64,000 nt of DNA from positions 29,626 to 93,625 of the forward strand of contig CAINHS010000089.1 of assembly GCA_903848955.1 (NCBI GenBank). The letters run 5' to 3'. The translations under genes and the position numbers were made by a program. The notes under the pieces were generated by a model. It searched no databases. It was given only the letters and a program-made list of their open reading frames with translations, and had not been told where the DNA came from. Numbering within the stretch: the stretch's first letter is position 1; the number at the start of each line of letters is the position of its first letter. The DNA comes from an uncultured beta proteobacterium. Its GTDB lineage: Bacteria; Pseudomonadota; Gammaproteobacteria; Burkholderiales; Rhodocyclaceae. Of the stretch, positions 17,371 through 26,027 are shown piece after piece.

Positions 17371-18096
17371 TCAAGTCTGCAGGAAACTGCGGCTTTCCCC
17401 TTCAAGCACCAGGCAGGTCAGCACACCGCTGTGGTAGGCGCCGGTATCGATGCCGATGCGGTTGCGGCGCACCACCGGCTGAGCGCTGATGCTGTGTCCA
17501 TGGACGACGACGGCGCCGTGATCGTCTTCCGAGTCGAGGAAGGCATCGCGGATCCACATGCAGTCGTGGTCGCTTTGTTGCGTCAGCGGCACGCCGGGGC
17601 GCACGCCGCCATGGACGAAAAAGTAGTCGCCGGCCCGATAGCTGACCGGCAAGGACTTGAAAAAATCCAGATGCGATGGCGGCAAGGCCGAGGCAAGGCG
17701 ATCACGCAGGCGTGCGACGCCGGCATCATCGCGCGCCAACCGGTCGACCCCGGTGACGCCGTAGTGTGCCAGGGTGTCGAGACCGTCGTAGTCGAACCAG
17801 TGGCGCCCGGCATCGAGGTCGCCGGCGAGAAAGCGCAGCAGCAGGTCCTCGTGGTTGCCCTTCAGCGTTACCCGTTCGAAGCCCTGCGGCAGCCATTGCA
17901 GCACGCGGTCAACCACCTGGCGCGAATCCAGGCCGCGGCTGATGTAGTCGCCAAGATATAGCGCGAGCCGGCGCCGCGCCGGCCGCCGCTCCGCATCTGC
18001 CGCAATTTGATCGCTAATCGCCGCAAGCAGGTCGCCGCGGCCGTGAATGTCGCCGATAGCGTAGATGACGGTATCAGGCGGCGTCCGGCTGCTCAT
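17371..18096 (-). CDS. Metallophosphatase (serine/threonine phosphatase / ApaH-like)
   Basis: 241 residues with the full calcineurin-like metal-site set in order: GDIHGRGD (about 13-20), GDYISRG, GNHED, HGG and HGH near the C-terminus. The ATG overlaps the stop of the CoA ligase gene (ATGA), implying translational coupling. Family members hydrolyse phosphoserine, dinucleoside tetraphosphates or small phosphoesters. Sitting at the end of a phenylphosphate operon that lacks the usual HAD-type phosphatase subunit, it could act on an aryl phosphate, but this is a guess. Confidence 0.85.
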   Translation of the reverse strand: MSSRTPPDTVIYAIGDIHGRGDLLAAISDQIAADAERRPARRRLALYLGDYISRGLDSRQVVDRVLQWLPQGFERVTLKGNHEDLLLRFLAGDLDAGRHWFDYDGLDTLAHYGVTGVDRLARDDAGVARLRDRLASALPPSHLDFFKSLPVSYRAGDYFFVHGGVRPGVPLTQQSDHDCMWIRDAFLDSEDDHGAVVVHGHSISAQPVVRRNRIGIDTGAYHSGVLTCLVLEGESRSFLQT

Positions 18097-19391
18097 TCAT
18101 CGAGTTTGACATGGAAGCGCTTGGCCTTCATCTCGAAGCGCGGCAGTGCATTGCGCGCAACCTGGCGCACGCGCGGGCGAAACGCCAGCATGGAATCCAG
18201 CTTGACGGCGATCTCGTGCACCACGTCGGGGTCGGCGCCCTCGCAGAGTTCCACCTCGATGTCCATTTCATCCATCTGCTTGACCTTGGTCACGGTGATG
18301 CGGAACTCGTCCACCTCGGCAAACTTGCGGATGATGTTTTCCACGCCGGCGGGGAAGACGTTGACCCCGCGCACCGTCACCATGTCGTCGGCACGGCCGA
18401 GGATGCCGCCCTCGAAGCGCAAGAAGGTGCGACCGCAGTCGCAACGGTCGAGATTCACCCGCACCAGATCGCCGGTGCGATAGCGGATCACCGGGAAGCC
18501 CCAGCGGCCGAGGTTGGTGATGACCAGTTCGCCGCGCTCGCCGGGCGCGACCGCTGCGCCCGTCAGCGGATTGATCACCTCGGCGATGTATTCGCTCTCG
18601 ATCAGATGCGTGCCGCCGGGTTGTACCAGACATTCGAAGGAATGGGCGCCGACCTCCGAGGCGCCGGCGTGATCGAAGCACTTGGCGGTCCATGTCGTCT
18701 CGATGCGTTGTTTGGTCGCGGGTACGTTGGCACCCGGTTCGCCGGCGTGCACCGTGGCTTTCATCGGAATGGCACTGATGTCGAAGCCGATTTCGCGCGC
18801 GACCTCGGCCAGTCGCAGGGCATAGGTCGGCGTACAGCAGAGTACCGTGGCGCCGGCTTCGCGCATCAGTTCCAGGCGCTGCTGCGAGTCGCGCCCGCCG
18901 CCGGGGATCATCACCGCGCCGATCTTGCGCGCGCCCTCGACGGCGGCCCAGAAACCTATGAAGGGGCCGAAGGCAAAGGCCATGAACAGGCGGTCGGAGG
19001 CGGTGACTCCGGCGCCGGCCAGAACGTGCCCCCAGCAGCGGCCCCACCAGTCCCAGGATGCCTCGGTATCCATCACTTTCAGCGGCACGCCGGTGGTACC
19101 GGAGGTCTGGTGCATGCGCACGTAGGCATCGAGGGGATAGGTCAGGTTGTTGCCGAAAGGCGCGTGGGCGGCCTGGTCATCCATCAGTTCCGCCTTCCTG
19201 GTCAGGGGCAGACGGGAGAGGTCGGCGAGCGACGTGATGTCGGCCGGCTGCACGCCGGCGGCCTGCCACTTGGCGGTGTAGAAGCGGTTTCTGCCCCACA
19301 GTTCGGTCAGCATCAGCTGCAGCTTTTTCAACTGCAGGGCAGCCAGTTGCTGACGCGGCAGCGTTTCGGTCACTTCGTCGAAATAGGTCAT
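18093..19391 (-). CDS. Phenylacetate-CoA ligase (PaaK) family acyl-CoA ligase
   Basis: 432 residues of the PaaK branch of AMP-forming ligases. The ATP loop is QTSGTTGVPLKV, with HAGASEVG, the YRTGDLVRV hinge, GRADDMVTVRGVNVFP and a C-terminal regulatory-like domain. It activates an aromatic acid to its CoA ester. In this operon a natural substrate would be 4-hydroxybenzoate, which canonical denitrifiers activate with a benzoate-CoA-ligase-type enzyme instead. The gene is 42 bp downstream of the flavin-binding protein gene and coupled to the phosphatase. Confidence 0.85.
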   Translation of the reverse strand: MTYFDEVTETLPRQQLAALQLKKLQLMLTELWGRNRFYTAKWQAAGVQPADITSLADLSRLPLTRKAELMDDQAAHAPFGNNLTYPLDAYVRMHQTSGTTGVPLKVMDTEASWDWWGRCWGHVLAGAGVTASDRLFMAFAFGPFIGFWAAVEGARKIGAVMIPGGGRDSQQRLELMREAGATVLCCTPTYALRLAEVAREIGFDISAIPMKATVHAGEPGANVPATKQRIETTWTAKCFDHAGASEVGAHSFECLVQPGGTHLIESEYIAEVINPLTGAAVAPGERGELVITNLGRWGFPVIRYRTGDLVRVNLDRCDCGRTFLRFEGGILGRADDMVTVRGVNVFPAGVENIIRKFAEVDEFRITVTKVKQMDEMDIEVELCEGADPDVVHEIAVKLDSMLAFRPRVRQVARNALPRFEMKAKRFHVKLDE

Positions 19392-19433
19392 GGTCTGGAT
19401 GCCGTGTTTGGGTAGGAGAGATTTCGGACCGGT

Positions 19434-19895
19434 TCAGGCAGCGAGGTCGCGCATTTCCGCATAAACCGCCTGCTCCATCTTGTGCATGGCCTCGCGCTGT
19501 GCGGCCGGCCATTGGTACTGCAGCGCCGTGGTTGTGACGCCTGCCCAGGACTGGTCCTTGACCGCCATGACGTCCAATTCCCAGAGCATGACCGCGGCGG
19601 GCGCCGCCGCTTCGATCTGCTGCCTGATCTGGCGCGCCTTGCCCTTGATGAGGAAGCTGATGTCGCCCGGACCGATGATCTGCAACGAGGCCTGGCCGCT
19701 GCGACGCAGGTTTTCCAGTGCCGAACTGCCGCAATCGACGGCGAAGCGCAGGCACCCGGCATCCATCACCACGACCCAGGTATAGGCTGAAGCGGGATAG
19801 CCGTCGGCGCCGCTGGTGAGCATCAGGCCGGGGGCGCCGGGACGCAGATAGCCGACCAGTCGTTCGGTCAGGGCGGGGCTGCTGTCAGCGTTCAA
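19434..19895 (-). CDS. Pyridoxamine 5'-phosphate oxidase-like flavin-binding protein
   Basis: 153 residues with the split-barrel FMN-binding pattern (LRPGAPGLMLTSGADGYP, then RFAVDCGSSALENLRRSG and ASLQIIGPGDISFLIKG). The start is taken as TTG at 19893-19895, which overlaps the Nudix stop and has GGAGG 7 nt upstream; a GTG eight codons earlier has no such site. Function unknown. It might handle the FMN or prenyl-FMN needed by the UbiD/UbiX pair in the same operon, or detoxify a by-product. Confidence 0.75.
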   Translation of the reverse strand: MNADSSPALTERLVGYLRPGAPGLMLTSGADGYPASAYTWVVVMDAGCLRFAVDCGSSALENLRRSGQASLQIIGPGDISFLIKGKARQIRQQIEAAAPAAVMLWELDVMAVKDQSWAGVTTTALQYQWPAAQREAMHKMEQAVYAEMRDLAA

Positions 19896-20419
19896 GTCAC
19901 GGCCTCCGCCTGCCGCCACGGTGCCGTCAGGTCGAGTATCACCTGCTGCAGCCAGGCGTCGGTGGCCGTGCCTGCGGCGACAGGCGGCTGTTGCGGCAAC
20001 TGCCCGCAGGCAAACAGCGCGGCTTCGCTGGCGTCGTCGCCGGCGACAAGGGAGCCGCCGACCGCATGGGCGCGATAGGCGACGATCAGCACCTCGACAT
20101 CGGCTTGCGAGTAAACCCCCGCCAGTTCATCCAGCACAATCTCCAGCCCGCTTTCCTCGCGTGCCTCGCGTATCGCCGCCCCGGCTACCGATTCGCCGAT
20201 TTCGACATATCCCGCCGGTGGCGCCCAATATCCGGCCAGAGGTGCGTCGCGGCGGCGGATCAGTACCAGTTTTCCCTCATGCTCGATGACCGCCATGGCA
20301 ACCGGCGCCGGGTTGCGATAGCTGATGAAGCCGCAGGCCGGGCATTGTTCGCGCTGCCGTTCGGCGATGATCGCCGGCACCATGCGCGAGCCGCACCGGC
20401 TGCAGTGTTGCGCCGTCAT
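19892..20419 (-). CDS. Nudix hydrolase with N-terminal zinc ribbon
   Basis: 175 residues. A zinc ribbon (CSRCG at 6-10, CPACG further on) precedes a Nudix domain whose box GYVEIGESVAGAAIREAREESG matches GX5EX7REUXEEXGU. Family members hydrolyse nucleoside diphosphate derivatives such as NADH or FAD. A MutT-like gene also occurs in the Thauera phenol operon as I recall it, so its place here is not accidental, but its role in the pathway is unknown. The Shine-Dalgarno is weak. Confidence 0.87.
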   Translation of the reverse strand: MTAQHCSRCGSRMVPAIIAERQREQCPACGFISYRNPAPVAMAVIEHEGKLVLIRRRDAPLAGYWAPPAGYVEIGESVAGAAIREAREESGLEIVLDELAGVYSQADVEVLIVAYRAHAVGGSLVAGDDASEAALFACGQLPQQPPVAAGTATDAWLQQVILDLTAPWRQAEAVT

Positions 20420-20460
20420 TCAGGCGCTGTCCGGCGCTGCCTGTGACCGCCGTCGCGACA

Positions 20461-21051
20461 TCATGCCGACTTGGCGCGTTCGCGCTCTTCGTTTCCCGTC
20501 CAGCGCTTGAACAGGTTCAGCTCGATGCCCAGGTTGAACTGATCGAGAGCCTTGTTAACCGACTGATTGATGATGTCGTCGAGCGTTTTCGGCTGATGGT
20601 AAAAGGCCGGCAGCGGTGGCACCAGCACCGCACCGGTTTCGGTTACCTGCGTCATCAGTCGCAGGTGTCCGAGGTGGAGGGGGGTCTCGCGAATCATCAG
20701 CACCAGCCGGCGCCGCTCCTTCAGCGTCACGTCGGCGGAGCGGATCAGCAGGTTGGTGTTGAACGAGTTGGCCAAGGCCGAAAGCGTCTTGATGGAGCAG
20801 GGCGCAATCACCATGCCGTCGTGCCTGAACGATCCGGACGAGATGCAGGCGCCGACGTCGTTGACGTCATGCACGTGGGTGGCGAGTTTCTTGACGGCAT
20901 CAATCGTGTAGTCGGTCTCGTACACGATCGTGCGCTTGGCCGAATCGGACATCACCAGATGTGTTTCCACCCCTACCTGCCGCAGCACTTCCAGAATCCT
21001 CAGCCCGTAGATGGCTCCGCTCGCTCCCGAGATCCCGACTACCAGTTTCAT
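20461..21051 (-). CDS. ubiX: UbiX-type flavin prenyltransferase
   Basis: 196 residues with the FMN site GISGASGAIYG at the N-terminus and the C-terminal signature LVPPLPAFYHQPKTLDDI. UbiX makes prenylated FMN, the cofactor that UbiD enzymes need, so it pairs with the UbiD-type protein upstream. The start MKLVVGIS (ATG 21049-21051) has AAGGA 6 nt upstream; longer starts at 21057 and 21084 add residues not seen in the family. About 184 bp with a hairpin separates it from ppsC. Confidence 0.93.
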   Translation of the reverse strand: MKLVVGISGASGAIYGLRILEVLRQVGVETHLVMSDSAKRTIVYETDYTIDAVKKLATHVHDVNDVGACISSGSFRHDGMVIAPCSIKTLSALANSFNTNLLIRSADVTLKERRRLVLMIRETPLHLGHLRLMTQVTETGAVLVPPLPAFYHQPKTLDDIINQSVNKALDQFNLGIELNLFKRWTGNEERERAKSA

Positions 21052-21075
21052 GTCCATTCCTTGTGTCATTAGTTT

Positions 21076-21104
21076 GGCCGGCAAGCCTTGTGCCGCTGCC
21101 GGCC
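21076..21104. repeat. GC-rich hairpin between ppsC and ubiX
   Basis: Perfect 8-bp arms GGCCGGCA (21076-21083) and TGCCGGCC (21097-21104) with a 13-nt loop, not followed by a T-run. It resembles an intergenic palindromic element and may act in mRNA processing between the two genes. Confidence 0.45.
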
Positions 21105-21235
21105 TTCACATTGATGTTTCATTCCCGGCGGCGTTGCCTTGCTCGCGCCATGTTGCCCCGGTATCCCGCATTGCCGATGGCAGGCCCATTGTTTCACTGC
21201 TGCCGCCGTCTGTCATCGGCTGCGGCAGCGCCGGG

Positions 21236-21922
21236 CTATGAGCTAAGCGGCGTCGCGCATTGTGTCCCTGTCGTTTCGATGACCGCAAAGCCGGCTGTCT
21301 CCAGCGCGGTGACGACCTCGCTCCCGACCTCGGCATGAAAGCGGAGAATGACCTTCTTCTCCGGGTAGCCCCATTCCGGCTGCTCATCCGCATGTCCGAC
21401 CGGATACACCGCCTGCAGCACGGCTCCGGTCGCTTCCACCACGTCGACAATCCGCCCGAGTACGCCGGGGCCAAGCCTGACGGGTGCCAGCGTAACACCG
21501 CTGCGCCGTTCGCAGGCACCCAGGCAGTGGGCGGCGAGTTGGAATATCTCGTTGGCGGAAATGACGCCCACCACTTCGTCCTCGTCGAGCACCGGGAGTT
21601 GTGCCACGCCGAGCTCCCGACCCTTCAGCAGGCAATGCTCCATGGTGTCGTCCGCCCGGATCGTTGCCGGGTTGCGCACCATCACGTCACGCACCTTGAG
21701 GCGGGTGACGAAGAAGTTGAACTCGTCTGCATTCTGCGTGCGCAGAACGAAGCTGCCCATGCGCAGCAGATTGGCCCGGGTTACCAGTCCGCGCAGCCTG
21801 CCGTCGTCTACTACCGGCAGCGCGTGCAGATTGTTTTCGCTGAGGATCCGTTTCGCCTCGGAGACGAGCATGTCGCTCGGAATGACCGTCGGGTTTGCCT
21901 GCATCCAGTTGCGTACCATCAT
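21236..21922 (-). CDS. ppsC: CBS-domain protein, phenylphosphate synthase subunit 3
   Basis: 228 residues. Two CBS domains span about 1-60 and 75-135 (VRDVMVRNPATI, GVISANEIF), followed by an ACT-like C-terminal region (about 150-220). In Thauera the third subunit of phenylphosphate synthase is a CBS protein of this size that stimulates the kinase reaction. The ATG overlaps the stop of the Tm-1-like gene (ATGA), with GGAG 8 nt upstream. In the canonical operon it directly follows ppsB; here it is displaced behind the UbiD and Tm-1-like genes. Confidence 0.83.
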   Translation of the reverse strand: MMVRNWMQANPTVIPSDMLVSEAKRILSENNLHALPVVDDGRLRGLVTRANLLRMGSFVLRTQNADEFNFFVTRLKVRDVMVRNPATIRADDTMEHCLLKGRELGVAQLPVLDEDEVVGVISANEIFQLAAHCLGACERRSGVTLAPVRLGPGVLGRIVDVVEATGAVLQAVYPVGHADEQPEWGYPEKKVILRFHAEVGSEVVTALETAGFAVIETTGTQCATPLSS

Positions 21923-23205
21923 GGCCGTTTCTCCTTGTTGCCTTGTTTCCTGTCCGCTGCGGCGGGCATCGTGCCTGCCTTGTGCAGGCGGACGAACTCG
22001 TCGACTGCGGCACGGGCGAACTCCGGCGTGTACAGGTGCAGGGGAAGTTCCCTGACCCGGGCCGGATCGTCGAGTTTCTCCTTGAGGCGGGCGACAAAGG
22101 CGGCATCCGCCACCGGGTCGTAGATGGGTCGCCCCTCCTTGTCGAGCGATGACCAGCCCAGCAGCGGAATCAGGAATGTCCAGGGCCCTCTGGCGCGATT
22201 CAGCCTTTCTGCGATGACGTCGGCGGCCTGACGCAACTCCTCGGCAGTGGTGCGAACCTGGACGCGCAGGGCATCCTGCACGTACTGCACGCGATCCCTG
22301 GTCAGTTCCAGCATGTCGGCACGGCCGCCATAGGACAGGATGTCGAGGCCGCAGGGCGCCAGCACCATGGGAATGCCGGTTTCCACCGCGGCCATCAGCC
22401 GGTCCGGTCCGGGATCGCGGTTGCCCTTGAACAGGTGTTCCATGATGCCGCCGGTGCAGATGTCGAGCACCCCGTGAAAGGCGCCGTCGCGGATCATCTC
22501 CTCCATCGCCCGGTCGCCCTTGCCCTGGGCATGGCAGACGATGGGGGTGAAGCCGGCATCCTCCAGCATGGCCAGCGCGCTTTGCACCGCCATTTCGCCG
22601 AAGCCGAATGAGGAGATGGCGACGCAGGGCTTGTCGAAGGTGATATTGGTACCCTGAGTCATCTCGACCATGCCGCAGATGGCGCCGACCGCGTTGATGA
22701 TCTGCGCCTTGAGCAGCGGATTCATCTTGACGATGTCGAGCACCGTGTGGTGCATGGTGATGTCGCGCGTGCCGACGTACTTGTCGATGTAGGCAGGGTG
22801 CGCCGCCATCGGCGAGGCCATCAGCTTCGGCATGCCGAAAGGCAACTGCTTCATGATCGAGGTGGCAACCAGGGTGGCGGTGCCGCCGCCGATGCCGATG
22901 ATGCCGTGCACGCGTCCCTGCCTGACCAGATCGTCGACAATCGCCGCCGCACCGCGGATCTGGTTGTTGGTGGCGGTGTCGCGATCGGAGCGGTACTTCT
23001 CGCGCACCACTTCGATGGGCAGGCCGCCGCGCGCCGCGACGTCCTCGGTGCGGATGTCGCCGGCGAAGGGCGGCGCTTCCTCCATGCTGAAATCAAGCAG
23101 GATCGGCTCGTGGCCGCGATCTGCAATCAGTTGTTTGACGAAGACGATGTCCTCGCCGCGCGTGTCCAGGTTGCAGACGATGACGATGCCTTTTTTGGAG
23201 TTCAT
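21919..23205 (-). CDS. Tm-1-like ATP-binding domain protein (UPF0261)
   Basis: 428 residues of the UPF0261/Tm-1 family, named for a tomato virus-resistance protein. Visible are the N-terminal Rossmann-like start IVIVCNLDTRGED, a glycine-rich loop IIGIGGGTATLVATSIM and the C-terminal segment FLIPLLGWSSLDKEGRPIYD. The biochemical function of bacterial members is not established. It is enclosed in an operon with PpsAB, UbiD and UbiX, which suggests a role in aryl-phosphate formation, carboxylation or cofactor handling. It is not part of the phenol operon I know from Thauera. ATG at 23203-23205; Shine-Dalgarno weak. Confidence 0.85.
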   Translation of the reverse strand: MNSKKGIVIVCNLDTRGEDIVFVKQLIADRGHEPILLDFSMEEAPPFAGDIRTEDVAARGGLPIEVVREKYRSDRDTATNNQIRGAAAIVDDLVRQGRVHGIIGIGGGTATLVATSIMKQLPFGMPKLMASPMAAHPAYIDKYVGTRDITMHHTVLDIVKMNPLLKAQIINAVGAICGMVEMTQGTNITFDKPCVAISSFGFGEMAVQSALAMLEDAGFTPIVCHAQGKGDRAMEEMIRDGAFHGVLDICTGGIMEHLFKGNRDPGPDRLMAAVETGIPMVLAPCGLDILSYGGRADMLELTRDRVQYVQDALRVQVRTTAEELRQAADVIAERLNRARGPWTFLIPLLGWSSLDKEGRPIYDPVADAAFVARLKEKLDDPARVRELPLHLYTPEFARAAVDEFVRLHKAGTMPAAADRKQGNKEKRP

Positions 23206-23257
23206 TTTCGCTGTCTGGTTGCAACGCCGGCAGGCAGGTCCGCCTGCCGGCGCCGGG

Positions 23258-24826
23258 TCACTTGCCGCTCTTGGGTTTCTTCACTTCCGGCCGCGTCAGC
23301 CTGTTGATCATGCCGGCCACCGGGCTGGTGCCGGCAAAGCCGTATTCGTTCCAGCGGTCGGAAACCTTCTGCAGCACGGTGCGATCCATGAAGATTTCGT
23401 TGGGCTTGTTGCTCCACTCATAAGGCGTGCAGGCATCGAGAATGATGCGGCTGGTGATGTCGCGCGCCTCGATCGGCAGGCCGGGATCGAGCGGCGTGGA
23501 GCGGCCGCGGTCGATGATCTGGGCCGAGCGTTTCGGATCGAAACGGGTGGCCAGCGCCCACCAGACCCGGTCCCAGTCGTCGGCTTCGATGTCATGGTCG
23601 ACGACGATCACGCCTTTCACGCCATAGTGGCCGGTGGTGGTGGCGATGACGGCATTGCCGACGTGATTGGAGTGACCCGGATACATCTGCTTGACCGAGA
23701 CCACGACCCAGAAGCGGCCGCAGGCTTCGGGCGGGATATACACGCTCTGGATGCCCGGCACCTTCATGGTCTCGAGGTCATGCCACAGCGTTGCGGTGCG
23801 GTTCAGGGACTGGATCATGTGGATGTCGTTGATCGGTTTGCCCACGGTGGTCGCCCACATCACCGGCTTGTTGCGATGCAGGATGCGTGCGATGCGCAGC
23901 ACCGGCTTCGGATAGTCCTTGCCCTTGTTGCCCGAGTAGTAGCCGGTGTATTCGCCGAAGGGGCCCTCGTCCATCAGTTCGTTGGGATCGATCCAGCCCT
24001 CGGCGATGATCTCGGCATTGGCCGGCAGGGTCAGTCCGGTCAGTTCCGACTTGAATACCTCGACCGGCTTGCCGCGCAGCGAACCGGCTACCTCGTACTC
24101 ATCCACCTGCGCGCTGACCAGCGTCGAGCCGGCCAGGAACAGTACCGGGTCGGTTCCCACCACATACGCGGCGGGCATCAGTTCGCCGCGTTCCTGGTAC
24201 TTCTTCATGTGCATGTCGCCGTGCTTGCCCTTGATGATCTGCGAGCCGAGGATGTTCTTGCCCAGCACCTGGGCGCGGTAGGTGCCCAGATTGGTCCAGC
24301 CGGTGTCGGGATCCTGGGTTACCAGGAAGCCGGAGGTGACGAAAAAGCGCCCGCCGTCGTCAGGGTAAAACCAGGGCGAGGGGAACATCTCGATATCGAC
24401 GGCATCGCCCGTGATGATGTTTTCCTTCACTTGCGGATTTTTGACGAACTTCGGCTTGACCATGGTCTTGGTGGTCAGTTCCATCCACTTCTTGGCGAGC
24501 TGGCTCATCGACAGCGACGGGTCCTGTTCCAGTGCAATCGCCAGGCGCTTTGTGGTGGTGAAGGCGCTGGTGAAAACCGGAATGTCGTAGCCCTTGACGT
24601 TTTCGTAGAGCAGCGCCGGTCCCTTCTGTTCCTCATTGACCTTCGAGACGTGACACAACTCGAATTTCCAGTCAACCTCGGTCTTGACGCGATGCAACTC
24701 GCCATTGAGATCGAGGGCGGCGATGTAGCTGCGGATATCGTCGATGGGTTTTGCTTTGGCCGGGGCTTTCGCGGGTGCTTTGGCTGAGGCTTTGGCTTTG
24801 GCTGGTGCTTTGGCTGGTGCTTTCAT
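23258..24826 (-). CDS. UbiD-family (de)carboxylase, candidate aryl-phosphate carboxylase
   Basis: 522 residues. After a Lys/Ala/Pro-repeat N-terminus (1-27) follows a complete UbiD fold. The NLGTYRAQ segment holds the conserved arginine, KGKHGDMH the metal histidine, and DEGPFGEYTGYYS the paired glutamates of the Arg-Glu-Glu catalytic set. UbiD enzymes use prenyl-FMN made by UbiX, and ubiX is in the operon. Next to ppsAB the likely reaction is carboxylation of phenylphosphate to 4-hydroxybenzoate. Only one UbiD subunit is present, whereas the known phenylphosphate carboxylase has two plus small subunits. GGAG is 5 nt upstream of the ATG. Confidence 0.87.
   Translation of the reverse strand: MKAPAKAPAKAKASAKAPAKAPAKAKPIDDIRSYIAALDLNGELHRVKTEVDWKFELCHVSKVNEEQKGPALLYENVKGYDIPVFTSAFTTTKRLAIALEQDPSLSMSQLAKKWMELTTKTMVKPKFVKNPQVKENIITGDAVDIEMFPSPWFYPDDGGRFFVTSGFLVTQDPDTGWTNLGTYRAQVLGKNILGSQIIKGKHGDMHMKKYQERGELMPAAYVVGTDPVLFLAGSTLVSAQVDEYEVAGSLRGKPVEVFKSELTGLTLPANAEIIAEGWIDPNELMDEGPFGEYTGYYSGNKGKDYPKPVLRIARILHRNKPVMWATTVGKPINDIHMIQSLNRTATLWHDLETMKVPGIQSVYIPPEACGRFWVVVSVKQMYPGHSNHVGNAVIATTTGHYGVKGVIVVDHDIEADDWDRVWWALATRFDPKRSAQIIDRGRSTPLDPGLPIEARDITSRIILDACTPYEWSNKPNEIFMDRTVLQKVSDRWNEYGFAGTSPVAGMINRLTRPEVKKPKSGK
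24746..24826 (-). repeat. KAPA-repeat coding stretch at the UbiD N-terminus
   Basis: The first 27 codons are an imperfect 12-bp tandem repeat (unit AAAGCACCAGCC on the minus strand) encoding KAPAKAPAKAKA and variants. Such Lys/Ala/Pro tails are known from histone-H1-like and AlgP-like proteins, not from UbiD enzymes as far as I know. Repeat number could vary by slippage. Confidence 0.85.
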
Positions 24827-24878
24827 TGTCGCTCCGTAGTCGTTCAGGTGATGGGATTGAAATTGAATCTCGGGCTGG

Positions 24879-26006
24879 CTAGCTGAGTTTCTTTCCGGTC
24901 AGCAGACTGGAAAGAATGTAATCCATTGCTGAAGCACTGCCTGCAGATACGGCAGTCTGCCGCTTGTTGCTCCATATCGTTTCCGGCCGCGCCTGCAGGA
25001 TGAAGACGTTGCCGCCGGCGGGGAGGTCCTTGTCGATCGCCCATTCGATATCCATCGGGCGGCCGTAGTGCTTTTCGATCTGCTTGCCCATCCAGGCCAG
25101 TTCGGTGACTTCATCGTCGATGATCGACTGCACGTTCTGGCGCTCGAAGGGGATCTCGGTGGCGACGGATTTCTGCGTCTTCAGGTCGACGGTGTAGCAG
25201 AGCTCCTTCTTGGAAATGGTGCGCTCCATGATGTCGAGTGCCACCTTGTTGACCACGAAGTGGTCGGGCGTCACCTCGCCCGAAACCACCGATTCGCCAA
25301 ATCCGTAGTTCGAGTCGATGACGATCACCGAGCGGTCGCCATTGATCGGATGGATGGTGAACATCACGCCTGCGGAAAACGAATTCGCCATCTTCTGGAT
25401 GCCGACGCTGATCGCGACCTGCTCGTGGGGGAAGCCCATTTTCATGCGATAGGCGATGGCGCGACCCGTATATAGGCTCGAGATGCAGCGGCGCACATGG
25501 TGCATCACGTCGTCGATGCCGCGAATCCACAGGTAGGTATCCTGCTGGCCCGCAAAACTTGCGCCGGGCAGGTCCTCGGCCGTGGCACTGGAACGTACCG
25601 CGACCGGGACCGCCGGAACACCGCAGCGTATCGACAATTTGCGGTAGGACTCGGCAATCAGATCCTCCAGTTCGATGGAGATGGGCCGCGATTCGATCAT
25701 CTCGCGGATGGCGCCGGAGGCTGCTTCGAGCTTGTCCATGTCGGCATGGTCAAGATCCTTCAGCAAGCCGGTCACTTCGGGCTGGATCCCGGCTTCGCGC
25801 ATGAACTGCGCATAGCCGTTAGTCGTCAGGGCGAAGCCCGGCGGCACCCGCACCCCGGCATTGATGAGTTCGCCGAGGGAGGAGCACTTGCCTCCTACCA
25901 GCGCGACGGAGTCCTTGTTGCACTCCTCGAACCAGCACACTTTCGGCATTGCGCTATCCATCCCGGCCTCCCTGAGAATCCTGCCAATTGCCAAAGCGCT
26001 GCCCAT
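24879..26006 (-). CDS. ppsB: Phenylphosphate synthase, subunit B (PEP-synthase N-terminal-like)
   Basis: 375 residues homologous to the ATP-grasp, nucleotide-binding half of PEP synthase: CWFEECNKDSVALVGGKCSSLGEL at the N-terminus, RSSATAEDLPGASFAGQQDT, and IEWAID...ILQARPET at the end. In phenylphosphate synthase this subunit binds ATP and provides the diphosphoryl group. The ATG at 26004-26006 has AGGAGG 9 nt upstream, so a roughly 20-residue leader before MPKVCW seems to be translated; the ATG at 25949 is the alternative. It follows ppsA by 21 bp. Confidence 0.92.
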   Translation of the reverse strand: MGSALAIGRILREAGMDSAMPKVCWFEECNKDSVALVGGKCSSLGELINAGVRVPPGFALTTNGYAQFMREAGIQPEVTGLLKDLDHADMDKLEAASGAIREMIESRPISIELEDLIAESYRKLSIRCGVPAVPVAVRSSATAEDLPGASFAGQQDTYLWIRGIDDVMHHVRRCISSLYTGRAIAYRMKMGFPHEQVAISVGIQKMANSFSAGVMFTIHPINGDRSVIVIDSNYGFGESVVSGEVTPDHFVVNKVALDIMERTISKKELCYTVDLKTQKSVATEIPFERQNVQSIIDDEVTELAWMGKQIEKHYGRPMDIEWAIDKDLPAGGNVFILQARPETIWSNKRQTAVSAGSASAMDYILSSLLTGKKLS

Positions 26007-26027
26007 TGTCGATGTCCTCCTGCGGCA

